Source: Deinococcus betulae
GTDB lineage: Bacteria > Deinococcota > Deinococci > Deinococcales > Deinococcaceae
Direction: 5' to 3'
NCBI RefSeq assembly: GCF_020166395.1
Contig: NZ_JAIQXU010000015.1
Location: 1 to 64,000 of the forward strand
DNA length: 64,000 nt
Numbering within the stretch: the first letter of the stretch is position 1; every line of letters begins with the position of its first letter. The notes beneath the pieces were generated by a model. That model worked only from the letters and a program-made list of their open reading frames with translations. It did no database searches and was not told the DNA's origin. Below, piece by piece: positions 24,296 to 32,944 of this stretch. The position numbers and the translations under genes are program-made.

Positions 24296-25387
24296 TCAGG
24301 CCTCTCTCTTCTCAAACAGCCCCAGCACCCGGTCAGGAAAAGCGCTGAAGGCACTCTCCGGGGCCTCCACGTGCAGGTGGTCCCAGGCGATCAGGCGGAC
24401 GGCCACCACCCCACGCCGCCGGTCTATGACGAGGTTCTGCCCCCGGTGTCCGTCATGCCGGAAGCCCACCTGGGGACCGCGCGTTGTGGTCAACCACGCC
24501 ACGCCCGCCGGAGCGTCCTGCGGCACGAAGCCTGCTCCACGAATCAGCGCCAGGACCTCGTCACGGCTGACCTGATCGCACAAACAACGGCCCAGCGCGG
24601 CCACCTGACGCGGGTCCGCCCCTGCGGCCTCCAGTACCCGCACGTTTTCGGCCGTGACGCTGTAGCGCGTCCAGGCCGGCAGCATCCACCACAGCAGGCC
24701 GATCTCGGGGAAGACAGGCGTAGCAGGGTGAGTGCTCTGCTCTATCCACTCCGCTTCTATCAGCCACTCTCCCCCATTCAGCGCCAGTTGTCCCAGCCGC
24801 GCCAGGTCGCGGGCGTGCAGGCGCAGACCGCTCATGCCGTGTGGGTTGCCGGCGGGGTCGCGCTGCCACGACCAGTCGTCTATGCCCAGCGGGCCAAACA
24901 GGTCAGCGCGGGCAAAGTCGTCAGCCTTCTGCCCAGTGGCCCGTTCCAGCACGCCACAAATCAGGTTGGCGGCCTTGTTGTTATAGGCGAAATGGGTGCC
25001 GGGGTCGTGGTCCAGTTCAGCGCACAGGGCCAACTGCACAAAATCCTGGCTCGGATAGATGTCCTGACCCGTATGGGGGTGGTTGTGCAGGCCGCTGGTA
25101 TGTGTCAGCAGATGACGCAGCGTCAGGTCACGCTTGCGGCCTTGCCGCCATTCGGGGAAAAACTCGCTGACCTTCACGTCGGCACCTGGCAAATGCCCCA
25201 GCATCACCGCGCGGCCCACAACCAGGCTCAGCACAGCTTTGGTCACGCTCATGGTTTCCAGGGGCCGGTCGCCTTCGCCGTCCAGCACCTCATCCAGCAG
25301 CACCTCGCCGCCTTTGAGTACCACCAGGGTGCTGGTGTTCGTGTGCTTTGCTTCGTCCAACAGGGCAGCTAAAGAGTCAGTGGACAC
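24296..25387 (-). CDS. Serine hydrolase of the beta-lactamase / penicillin-binding protein fold
   Basis: 363 residues. The catalytic motif SxxK is SVTK at 47-50 and the second motif YxN is 'AYNN' at 135-137. A His/Gly-rich 'GFRHDGHRGQNL' near residue 318 takes the place of the KTG strand. 'LRHLLTHTSGLHNHPH' is typical of class C-like esterases and D-aminopeptidases. No signal peptide is seen, so a cytoplasmic esterase, amidase or peptidase is more likely than a resistance enzyme. TAGGCT lies six bases before the GTG start (leaderless layout). It is divergent from the C39-like gene. Confidence 0.88.
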   Translation of the reverse strand: MSTDSLAALLDEAKHTNTSTLVVLKGGEVLLDEVLDGEGDRPLETMSVTKAVLSLVVGRAVMLGHLPGADVKVSEFFPEWRQGRKRDLTLRHLLTHTSGLHNHPHTGQDIYPSQDFVQLALCAELDHDPGTHFAYNNKAANLICGVLERATGQKADDFARADLFGPLGIDDWSWQRDPAGNPHGMSGLRLHARDLARLGQLALNGGEWLIEAEWIEQSTHPATPVFPEIGLLWWMLPAWTRYSVTAENVRVLEAAGADPRQVAALGRCLCDQVSRDEVLALIRGAGFVPQDAPAGVAWLTTTRGPQVGFRHDGHRGQNLVIDRRRGVVAVRLIAWDHLHVEAPESAFSAFPDRVLGLFEKREA

Positions 25388-25393
25388 TCCGTC

Positions 25394-25399
25394 AGCCTA
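25394..25399 (-). promoter_or_regulatory. -10 box TAGGCT of a leaderless gene
   Basis: TAGGCT on the minus strand, then GACGGA, then the GTG at 25387. Confidence 0.55.
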
Positions 25400-25502
25400 G
25401 CCGGTTCATATTGCACGCCACGCCGCATTCTGGGAGTCACCCTTGAGGACGCTTCAGCCGAACTCAAGGCGCCCAGGCACCAAACTCGCCACACTACTTG
25501 AC

Positions 25503-26396
25503 ATGAAACGTTCGCTCGCCGCCCTGCTGCTGGGCCCGGCCTTGCTGGCCGCGTGCTCGTCGCAGGCCGAAACCACCCTGCCGGCCAGCGTCTCCCTGAA
25601 GGGCGTAGGGCACGACAACCAGGGGCTGAACAACTGCGGGCCGGTCACCGCCAGCATTGTGCTGGGGTATTACGGCAAGGCCGTCACGCAGGCGCAGGCA
25701 GCAGCGGCCCTGAAAGACAGCAGCAAGGATGTGGAGGTCTCCACGCAGGAGGTCGCCGCCTACCTAGAACGCAACGGCCTGAAAACCCTGATCCGCTACG
25801 CAGGCACCCCTGTGCAGATGCGGGCGCTGCTGGCCGCCAAGCTTCCGGTGGTGGTGCAGCAGCGCCTGCAACGCGGCGACAAAACCGCCCATTTCCGCAC
25901 GCTGTACGCCTACGGCCCGGACAGCTTTACAGCCAGCGATTCGCTGCTGGGCCCAGAACTGACCCTGACCGAAGCCCGCTTTACAGAGCTGTGGGACTAC
26001 TACAACGGCGAATATCTGCTGGCTTACCCCGCCAACCGCGAGGCCGAGGTGCGCGCCATTCTGGGCAAAGACTGGGACGAGGCCGCCAACTGGAGCCGCC
26101 TGCGCGACGAGATGACGGCCCGCACGCGGCAGGACAGTGCCACCGCCTTTGACTGGTGGGGTCTGGGGCAAGCGCGGCTGGCCCTGGGGCAGCCCGAAGA
26201 GGCGGCAAAAGCTTTTGACCGCGCCGTAGAGATAGGCGTGCCCTTGCAATACCACTGGTACCGTCAGGGCGCCATGGTGGCCTGGAACCGCACCGGGCAG
26301 ACCGAAAAGACGCGCGAGGTGGCCCAGCGCATTCTGGACGAGCAACCTGGTATCAAAGAGGTCGAAGCGCTGCTGGGCGCCGCAGGCACAGATTGA
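25503..26396 (+). CDS. C39-like peptidase with TPR-like tail, lipoprotein
   Basis: 297 residues. The lipoprotein signal ends in LLAAC (Cys 18). The papain-like domain has 'NQGLNNCGPVTASIVLGYYGK' with catalytic Cys 45, His 130 in 'KTAHFRTLYAYGPDSF', and Asp 140 or 146 as the third residue, a layout of the Peptidase_C39_2 family. After residue 175 come TPR-like helices ('AFDWWGLGQARLALGQPEEAAKAFDRAVEIG'). The enzyme would act at the outer face of the membrane, and its substrate is unknown. The ATG at 25503 is chosen over 25443, which would put 20 residues before the signal peptide. Confidence 0.82.
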   Translation: MKRSLAALLLGPALLAACSSQAETTLPASVSLKGVGHDNQGLNNCGPVTASIVLGYYGKAVTQAQAAAALKDSSKDVEVSTQEVAAYLERNGLKTLIRYAGTPVQMRALLAAKLPVVVQQRLQRGDKTAHFRTLYAYGPDSFTASDSLLGPELTLTEARFTELWDYYNGEYLLAYPANREAEVRAILGKDWDEAANWSRLRDEMTARTRQDSATAFDWWGLGQARLALGQPEEAAKAFDRAVEIGVPLQYHWYRQGAMVAWNRTGQTEKTREVAQRILDEQPGIKEVEALLGAAGTD

Positions 26397-26465
26397 CGGC
26401 CAGGGTGGTTACAAGAAGAGCTTTCAGTGCGCCGGCGCTCAAAGTCCTGGTCAGACAGCAATGAA

Positions 26466-26494
26466 AGCGGCGGCCCATCTTCCGGGCCGCCGCT
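26466..26494. terminator. Bidirectional terminator
   Basis: A perfect 11-bp stem AGCGGCGGCCC/GGGCCGCCGCT with a 7-base loop between convergent genes. TTTCATT follows on the minus strand. Confidence 0.75.
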
Positions 26495-26503
26495 CGCCTG
26501 AAT

Positions 26504-26881
26504 CTAACGCTGGGTCGGCGTTTTACAGCCCGTCAGCAGCGTCTTGGTCGTCACGGTACTGTTGCCAGTAAAGGTGCTGAGGTCGGCCTTGCCCTGGTGT
26601 TCCCACCACTGCAGGCCCCCACGCGCGCCGACAGGGCCGTACAACCCGGCGTAGCGTGCCCCACTGCCACTGATGGCCTGGGCCAGGCCGTAGCGGGCGC
26701 CGTTCCAGTCCAGCACTGCAAACATGGGCTCCTGCCCGTAACTGACATACGACACGCTGATCTTCTTGCCGGCGTCACAAGTGTAGTGGTAGACGCGGTA
26801 GGTCACCTGTACGGGTGGCGTGGCCGCCGAAGCGGCAGTCAGCAGGCTCAGGGCCGAAGCAACAACCAGAGAACGGAACAT
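26504..26881 (-). CDS. MliC-like c-type lysozyme inhibitor, exported
   Basis: 125 residues with a cleavable signal peptide (to about residue 19, AASA). The mature part follows the MliC pattern: 'YHYTCDAGKKISVSY' (Cys 35), 'GLAQAISGSGARYAG' (71-79) with the conserved S-G-A-R-Y that inserts into the lysozyme active site, 'LQWWEHQGKADLS', and a second Cys at 119 for the disulfide. Known members block host c-type lysozyme from the cell envelope. This one lacks a lipobox and would be periplasmic or secreted. Family membership is clear by motif, and the target is inferred. TAGCCT six bases before the ATG suggests a leaderless message. Confidence 0.83.
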   Translation of the reverse strand: MFRSLVVASALSLLTAASAATPPVQVTYRVYHYTCDAGKKISVSYVSYGQEPMFAVLDWNGARYGLAQAISGSGARYAGLYGPVGARGGLQWWEHQGKADLSTFTGNSTVTTKTLLTGCKTPTQR

Positions 26882-26887
26882 GCCGTC

Positions 26888-26893
26888 AGGCTA
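26888..26893 (-). promoter_or_regulatory. -10 box TAGCCT of a leaderless gene
   Basis: Minus-strand TAGCCT, then GACGGC, then the ATG at 26881. No ribosome binding site. Confidence 0.55.
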
Positions 26894-26944
26894 GAGGGCT
26901 TCCATGAAGGCCAACTGGGACGCACATGATGACCGGAGGAAGCC

Positions 26945-26950
26945 TATGCT
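26945..26950 (+). promoter_or_regulatory. -10 box TATGCT of a leaderless gene
   Basis: TATGCT, then CCGGCC, then the ATG at 26957. Confidence 0.55.
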
Positions 26951-26956
26951 CCGGCC

Positions 26957-27610
26957 ATGCCCCACTTTCAGCTGTCCAGCGCCGCTGCCCGCTTGCTCCG
27001 CAGCGCCTTGACGGCGCTCATTGCAGTGCTGCTGACCCCGGCGGGCTGGCCCCTGGCCGCGCGGCTCATGTTCGGCTGGCTGGCCTTCTGCGCCGTCTTC
27101 ATGGCGCAGCTGTGGCCCACCCTCCTGCGCGCCGACGCGCCCCGGACCCGCACCCTCGCCACCCACGAAGACGACTCGCGCGTGGTGGCGGGGGCTGTGG
27201 CCCTCGGCGCCGCGCTGGTCAGCCTGGCCGGGGTGGTCTCCTTGCTGGTCGCCGCAGGCCACGCGCCGCGTTCCGCTGAACTGGCCCTGACTGGCTTGGC
27301 CCTGCTGACCGTCGTTGCCTCCTGGCTTCTGGTGCAGACCGAATACACCCTGCACTACGCGCGGCGCTTTTACCGCGACGGGCACGGGGCGCAGTTTACT
27401 GGCCCCGACAACCAGCCGCTGCCCGAGCCGACCTACCAGGATTTTGCCTACCTGGCCGCCACCATCGGCATGACCTATCAGGTCAGCGACACCACCTTGA
27501 CCACGCGCGCCATGCGGCAGTTGCTGCTGGGCCACGCCCTGCTGTCATTTGTCTTTGGCACCGTCATCATCGCAGTGACCATCAATGGTGTGGCGGGCTT
27601 GATTCGGTAG
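26957..27610 (+). CDS. DUF1345 family membrane protein
   Basis: 217 residues with five predicted membrane helices. The family hallmarks are present: 'RLMFGWLAFCAVFMAQLW', the hydrophilic loop 'ATHEDDSRVVAGAVALG', 'TEYTLHYARRFYRD', and the most conserved stretch 'DFAYLAATIGMTYQVSDTTLTTRAMRQLLLGHALLSFVFGTVIIAVTIN'-type C-terminal half. The function of DUF1345 is not known. The leaderless promoter box fixes the start. Confidence 0.9.
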   Translation: MPHFQLSSAAARLLRSALTALIAVLLTPAGWPLAARLMFGWLAFCAVFMAQLWPTLLRADAPRTRTLATHEDDSRVVAGAVALGAALVSLAGVVSLLVAAGHAPRSAELALTGLALLTVVASWLLVQTEYTLHYARRFYRDGHGAQFTGPDNQPLPEPTYQDFAYLAATIGMTYQVSDTTLTTRAMRQLLLGHALLSFVFGTVIIAVTINGVAGLIR

Positions 27611-27940
27611 GTAGGTCTTGCTCCGTTAGGCCAACGCTCAAAAAGCTTCGGCGAACTGGTCAACCAACTGGGCAACCTGCAACAGCCAGCCACAAGGAAA
27701 GGCCAGCGCTCGCCTCTCAAGACTTCAGAGGGGCCAGGCCGATCTCCTTCCTCCTGAAACCGAGCCCAACTCTTCATGCTTGTTATAGGCAGGTGGAGAC
27801 TGAACGCAGCATGACAGACCGAGTTTGGTGTACGATGGACACTGCTGCCGTCTGGGGCCTGCGGAGGTTTCCAGCGGTATTCTCGGGTCTACGGGCCAGG
27901 TTCCCAGACGATTCGTGAATTCGTTCACAGGAGTAAAGAC
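27611..27940 (+). other. Intergenic leader of the NDH-2 type gene
   Basis: A 330-base gap without a convincing ORF. It carries TTGTTATAGG near 27780 and GTGTACGATGG near 27830 as possible promoter fragments, but no confident -35/-10 pair. Just before the gene a small palindrome, GTGAA-TTCG-TTCAC (27915-27928), runs into the ribosome binding site CAGGAG and could mask it. Confidence 0.35.
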
Positions 27941-29080
<1,140 letters not shown>

Positions 29081-29098
29081 TCCCGCTCAGCTGGGTCT

Positions 29099-29125
29099 GC
29101 CTCCCCTTTGCGGGAGGCTTTTTTT
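29099..29125 (+). terminator. Rho-independent terminator
   Basis: A 7-bp GCCTCCC/GGGAGGC stem with a 6-base loop is followed by seven T. It ends the NDH-2 transcript. Confidence 0.9.
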
Positions 29126-29185
29126 GTGGCTCTGCCAAATGGCTGAGAGACCCCAGATCAGGCAGCGCATGTTTAGAGGCGCTCC

Positions 29186-29191
29186 TACACT
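29186..29191 (+). promoter_or_regulatory. -10 box TACACT of a leaderless gene
   Basis: TACACT ends seven bases before the ATG at 29199. It supports that start over a 42-codon longer in-frame one. Confidence 0.55.
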
Positions 29192-29198
29192 GAGACCC

Positions 29199-29666
29199 AT
29201 GATCAAAGGGTGGACCTTTCTGGCGCTGGGCGCCCTGCTGTGCAGTTGCAATAATCCTATTGAAGCGCACAACAAACGCCGCGACCAGCAGCTGATGCAC
29301 GACAACGCGCTGTACTACCGGCGCCAGTGCATTGAGGCTCTGGAGCGCATCCGGGCGACCAGTACGCCCCAGGTGTTTGCGGCGGCCCTGAACGGCCAGG
29401 GCTGCCAGTCGCCGCTGCTGGGTGACTACGCCCTGCAAGACAACCTGAACCGGACGGTCAAAGGCAGTGTCATCACGCTCGACCTCAAGCGCCTGAGCGA
29501 CTACACCCTGGAAGTCACGGGGCTCAATGGACAGACCTACGAGTATGTGGACGGCGGCGACGCGGCGGCCGCCGCGGAGCAGGACGGCACCTTTACTGAA
29601 ACGGCCCCCGATGTGGTCTCGCCTGACGATAACGGGGGCCGTGTGGTGGACGAGGCCACCCCCTAA
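29199..29666 (+). CDS. Small lipoprotein of unknown function
   Basis: 155 residues. The signal peptide ends in a lipobox-like LLCSC. The mature protein has a helix 'HNKRRDQQLMHDNALYYRRQCIEALERIR', two further cysteines ('RRQC' and 'GQGC') likely to form a disulfide, and a strand-rich end 'YTLEVTGLNGQTYEYVDGG', after which comes an acidic disordered tail. The arrangement recalls pilin-like or minor pseudopilin C-terminal domains, but the family is not certain. It overlaps the stop of the convergent gene by four bases. Confidence 0.6.
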   Translation: MIKGWTFLALGALLCSCNNPIEAHNKRRDQQLMHDNALYYRRQCIEALERIRATSTPQVFAAALNGQGCQSPLLGDYALQDNLNRTVKGSVITLDLKRLSDYTLEVTGLNGQTYEYVDGGDAAAAAEQDGTFTETAPDVVSPDDNGGRVVDEATP

Positions 29667-30328
29667 CCGTCCAGCCAGGGAAAACCCCAGGGGTCCTGCC
29701 CACACAGAGCATCAACCTGCGCGGCGTCGTGGGTACGGACGGGCAGGGGAAAGTCACTGGGCTGCACCGAGACCGCCAGCAGTGGCGTGACCGGCTGCGG
29801 GCTGACCCAGTGCGGTTCCTGCACGCGGCCCAGCCCAGGCCAGTCGTGGGGAGGCATTTGCTCAAAGCCAGCAGACGGCAAAACGTACACGGTGCCGGGC
29901 GACAGCAGCGCCCGCCCACTGGTCACAACCGGGCCGCACGGGGCCAGCGACAGAAAATAGTGCGGAGCGGACCACTCTCCGCCGTGTTCTAAGCGCAGCG
30001 CCACATTCAGCATGCGCCGCACCTGAACCGGGTCGCGCAGGGCGTACATCATGGCCCACAGGCCGTCCGAGGCCGCAAATACGCCGGCGCGCTTGCTGAA
30101 CTCATCCGCGCTGAGGTCGTGGGGCAAGCGCGGTTCGAAGGTGTCAATGCCGGACTGCGGCGAACCGTGGAGCAGCAGGCCCTGCCCGGTCAGCCACTGT
30201 AGAAAAACCCAGCGCGGCACCGTGGCCGGCAGGCGGGTGAGGTCACGGGCCTGCCAGGCAGCCTGCAAAGCCGTCCTGTCGGCAGCCGACAGGATGACCT
30301 GGGGGGCTTGCAACATCCACGGGCGCAT
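29663..30328 (-). CDS. Hypothetical cytoplasmic protein
   Basis: 221 residues, with no signal, membrane helix or known motif. Trp- and Pro-rich segments ('VPRWVFLQWLTGQGLLLHG', 'PPHDWPGLGRVQEPHW', 'GQDPWGFPWLDG') and 'GVFAASDGLWAMMYALRDP' suggest a compact globular domain. The ATG at 30328 is preferred to 30388, because CAGACT precedes it by six bases as in other leaderless genes here and the extra 20 residues look non-native. It is convergent with the small lipoprotein gene. Confidence 0.55.
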   Translation of the reverse strand: MRPWMLQAPQVILSAADRTALQAAWQARDLTRLPATVPRWVFLQWLTGQGLLLHGSPQSGIDTFEPRLPHDLSADEFSKRAGVFAASDGLWAMMYALRDPVQVRRMLNVALRLEHGGEWSAPHYFLSLAPCGPVVTSGRALLSPGTVYVLPSAGFEQMPPHDWPGLGRVQEPHWVSPQPVTPLLAVSVQPSDFPLPVRTHDAAQVDALCGQDPWGFPWLDG

Positions 30329-30457
30329 GCGAGGAGTCTGCCAAATCAGGGCTGATGCCAAGCATAGACAGACTATGTAGGCAGACAAGGCTTTGTAAGG
30401 GCGGCAGCCGGCTGGGACGCTGGACGGTCAACGCCCACGTTCATCCCCGGAGACCCT

Positions 30458-30787
30458 ATGAACCCTGACCTCCTGCGCGGCAACCTCGACCTGATTCTGC
30501 TGTCCCTGCTGGAACAGACCCCGCTGTACGGCTTTGCCATTCTTCAGGCCGCCAGAGACCAGACGGGCGGCTACTTTGAGTTTAAAGAGGGCAGCCTCTA
30601 CCCTGCTCTGCACCGTCTAGAAGCCGAGGGGCTGCTGTCTGGGCAACCCGGCGAGGTCGGCCGCAACAGCAAGCCGCGCAAGTATTACGCCATCACAGAC
30701 CAGGGGCGGCAAAGCTTGCACCGGAAACGGCAGGAGTTTGCCGAATTTACCCGCGCCGTGGCTCAGCTTGGCAAGGCAGGGGCATGA
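30458..30787 (+). CDS. PadR-family transcriptional regulator
   Basis: 109 residues. The winged-helix domain is complete: 'LDLILLSLLEQTPLYGFAILQAARDQTGGYFEFKEGSLYPALHRLEAEGLLSG' and the wing 'NSKPRKYYAITDQGRQSL', followed by a short dimerisation helix. It is typical of small PadR repressors that control the adjacent transporter or membrane-protein gene. Its last four bases overlap the next gene (ATGA), so it probably regulates this two-gene operon. Confidence 0.93.
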   Translation: MNPDLLRGNLDLILLSLLEQTPLYGFAILQAARDQTGGYFEFKEGSLYPALHRLEAEGLLSGQPGEVGRNSKPRKYYAITDQGRQSLHRKRQEFAEFTRAVAQLGKAGA

Positions 30788-31953
30788 AGGTTCAGACGGT
30801 GGCCACGTGCCAGGCCCTGAACACCTATCTGCGCCGCGCCACCTGGGGTCTGCCTGCACCCCGCCGGCAGGAACTGTGGGATGAACTGGAAGAACACGCC
30901 CTGACCCGCGCTGCCCAGCTTGGGCTGCACGGCTTCTCTTCTCAAGACGCCCTGACCCAGGCCATCCGCCAACTCGGCCCGCCCGAGCGCGTGGGCCTGG
31001 GCATGGCCAAGGTATATGCCATGCCACAACTTCTGTTTGCCGCTGGTCCCCTCGCCGTCGCCCTCAGTGCCGCGCTGTACGCGCTGGCGGGTGGGAGGGA
31101 CGCCGTCAGTCCCCTGCCTGTCCTGACCCAGCGGCCCGCCAAGCCCACCTGCGTTCGGGGCACCGTCCCCACCAGCCCACACATCGCGGTTGTCAGCCAG
31201 CAAGGCCGCGTGACGTGCTACACGTTTAACCAGCCCGGAGCCTATGCTGGCGTCTTTCTGAGCGCTGCCGACCTTCAGCGGGCCGTCACGGCCCAGGGCG
31301 GTCAGGTAACCTTGCAGAACGGTCACCTGACCCTGAGCCTGCCTGGCCAGACCACAGGTGGGGGCTCTGTCAGCGCCTTTTTCAGCAAGGATGGCGCTGC
31401 CTATTACGACGCGGCGAGCGTGGTTCGCAGCCTCCGGACCCTACTGCCCATCACTCTTCAGGGGTTTCGGGCGCCCCAGCTTCAGGTAGGTGGCCTGACC
31501 CTTCAACTCGGTGCCAGGCGCACCGAGTTGGGCCGCGCTTTTTACAACCCCCTGGGCCTTGACCTGGCCGCTCGGCTGTTGCGTTCTGGGCAGGCGGCCG
31601 CCTCTGTTGACCCTCTTCCAGGTGAATGGGTGGCCGCCGCTCCCGGCCAGACCCCAACTGGGCCACTCCACGCGGTTCAGACCGGGCTGCCCAAGGGCGA
31701 GGTGGTCATGCTCATGACCAAGCGTGACGGCCAGAATTATGCAGTTGATACGGCAGAAGTGCAGGCCGGGGGCCTCGTGCAGCTTCAGAGCTATGCCGCA
31801 ACGCTGCGGTTTGTTAAAGATCCCGGCCAGCTTGGTCCCTTTGCCTGTGGGGGCGCCGTTCCCGGCCTGCTGGTGCGCGTCAGTGGCGTGCCACTGGACA
31901 GGCTGGCTACCGGCATTTTTCTGCCGCCCCAGAGCACCAGCACCACCCGCTAA
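30784..31953 (+). CDS. Membrane-anchored protein with permease-prefix-like N-terminus
   Basis: 389 residues. The first 75 ('LNTYLRRATWGLPAPRRQELWDELEEHALTRAAQLG' and 'DALTQAIRQLGPPERVGLGMAKVY') match the cytoplasmic prefix domain often encoded next to PadR regulators. One membrane helix follows (about 77-101), and the rest is extracytoplasmic. Its strands include 'AAYYDAASVVRSLRTLLPITLQGFRAPQLQVGGLTLQLG', which resembles the copper-amine-oxidase-like stalk domains, with three scattered cysteines. The extracytoplasmic part is not recognised and may be a sensor or binding module. Confidence 0.65.
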   Translation: MKVQTVATCQALNTYLRRATWGLPAPRRQELWDELEEHALTRAAQLGLHGFSSQDALTQAIRQLGPPERVGLGMAKVYAMPQLLFAAGPLAVALSAALYALAGGRDAVSPLPVLTQRPAKPTCVRGTVPTSPHIAVVSQQGRVTCYTFNQPGAYAGVFLSAADLQRAVTAQGGQVTLQNGHLTLSLPGQTTGGGSVSAFFSKDGAAYYDAASVVRSLRTLLPITLQGFRAPQLQVGGLTLQLGARRTELGRAFYNPLGLDLAARLLRSGQAAASVDPLPGEWVAAAPGQTPTGPLHAVQTGLPKGEVVMLMTKRDGQNYAVDTAEVQAGGLVQLQSYAATLRFVKDPGQLGPFACGGAVPGLLVRVSGVPLDRLATGIFLPPQSTSTTR

Positions 31954-32411
31954 CCGCTCTCTTCATCTGAGCGCCCAGCCCATTCCTCCAGCAGATACTG
32001 GAGTCTGGTCTGGGCGTTTTCCTGGCTGCCGTACACGCTGCGCAGCAGTTCGCCGCCTGGCGCAAACGCCAGCCAGTGGGGTGTGCCCTCGGTGCGCCAG
32101 TCGCGGGCAAAGTCCCCTTGCAGGTCCAGTGCCACTGGAAAAGGCACCCTGGCGTAGTCCCGCGCAAATTTGACCAGGGTGGGTTCCACATCCTCACGGG
32201 GCAGCAGGCGGTGCCCAAGACTGGTATGCACCGCCAGCAGGTGCGCGGTCTCACCAAATTCAGCGTGAAGCCGCTTAAGAAACGGAATCCCCCGCGACAC
32301 GCATCCTGGACATTCGAGGTTGAAGGTCATGACCAGGCCGGGGCGCGTCCAAGCCGTTGGCGGCGGGATGGGCACACCCTGCACGAAGTCGGTAGGCTGA
32401 GGCCAGTTCAT
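31950..32411 (-). CDS. Thioredoxin-fold (TlpA/AhpC-like) protein
   Basis: 153 residues. The thioredoxin-fold active site is CPGC (Cys 34 and 37) in 'VMTFNLECPGCVSRGIPFLKRL', followed by 'ALDLQGDFARDWRTEGTPHWLAFAPGGELLRSVYG', where the cis-proline strand is 'TPHWL'. It has no signal peptide, so it would act in the cytoplasm as a disulfide reductase or peroxiredoxin-like protein. TAGCGT six bases before the ATG suggests a leaderless message. It is convergent with the previous gene, overlapping by four bases. Confidence 0.85.
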   Translation of the reverse strand: MNWPQPTDFVQGVPIPPPTAWTRPGLVMTFNLECPGCVSRGIPFLKRLHAEFGETAHLLAVHTSLGHRLLPREDVEPTLVKFARDYARVPFPVALDLQGDFARDWRTEGTPHWLAFAPGGELLRSVYGSQENAQTRLQYLLEEWAGRSDEESG

Positions 32412-32417
32412 GCCTGA

Positions 32418-32423
32418 ACGCTA
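32418..32423 (-). promoter_or_regulatory. -10 box TAGCGT of a leaderless gene
   Basis: Minus-strand TAGCGT, then TCAGGC, then the ATG at 32411. Confidence 0.5.
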
Positions 32424-32932
32424 CGCGCCTGTGCCTGGTCACGCCTGAAGCGTTTGCAGAGGCTCAGCCAACCGGCGCAGGCGCCTGGGGTCTTTTCATG
32501 CCTATCTGGCCTGGTCTGCTGACCACCTGGCGAGGTCACGTCTAAGTAATTCTGTCATTTGCGTAATTCGTTACATTGTTCTAAAATACACATATCTGCG
32601 CGAACGGGTCGCGCGGACCGAACGGCGCCACTCTTCGGTGTCCAAAATTCTGTTTCAGAGATGTGCCAGAAGCCAAAAATCGGCTCAGGCAAACCTCTTC
32701 TTTGACTTTTTAGTTAGTTAAGACAGTCAAAGCGATGACCTCCTTTGCCCCGCTTGCTTCACAAGCGCCTGATTCCACATTGAGGGTGATTATGTTTTCA
32801 GCGTATTTTAGGTTTTTCGAAGCGTTGTTTGACCTCAATACTCCTCTCTTTTTGTCAGACAACGGAAGAGGAGAAGAAGGGTTGTGGAAAGTTTCAGCCC
32901 GGTTTCAGGGCTGAATATTCTGACCACTGCCC
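32424..32932 (+). other. Long A+T-rich intergenic region, possible non-coding RNA
   Basis: About 510 bases much poorer in G+C than the surroundings, with no protein-coding pattern. It holds a candidate promoter (TTGCGT 32559-32564, 17-base spacer, TAAAAT 32582-32587), and immediately after the expected start a hairpin GCGCGA-ACGGG-TCGCGC (32598-32614). Further on are a perfect 8-bp inverted repeat CTTTGACT/AGTCAAAG (32700-32707 with 32725-32732) and a 6-bp CAGCCC/GGGCTG hairpin (32895-32913). A structured RNA or a complex operator region for the following regulator gene is possible. Confidence 0.4.
32559..32587 (+). promoter_or_regulatory. Candidate sigma-70 promoter in the A+T-rich region
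   Basis: TTGCGT and TAAAAT are separated by 17 bases. No ORF starts nearby, so it would drive an RNA or a long 5' leader. Confidence 0.4.
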
Positions 32933-32938
32933 TATTCT
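32933..32938 (+). promoter_or_regulatory. -10 box TATTCT of a leaderless gene
   Basis: TATTCT, then CGGCAG, then the GTG at 32945. No ribosome binding site. Confidence 0.55.
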
Positions 32939-32944
32939 CGGCAG

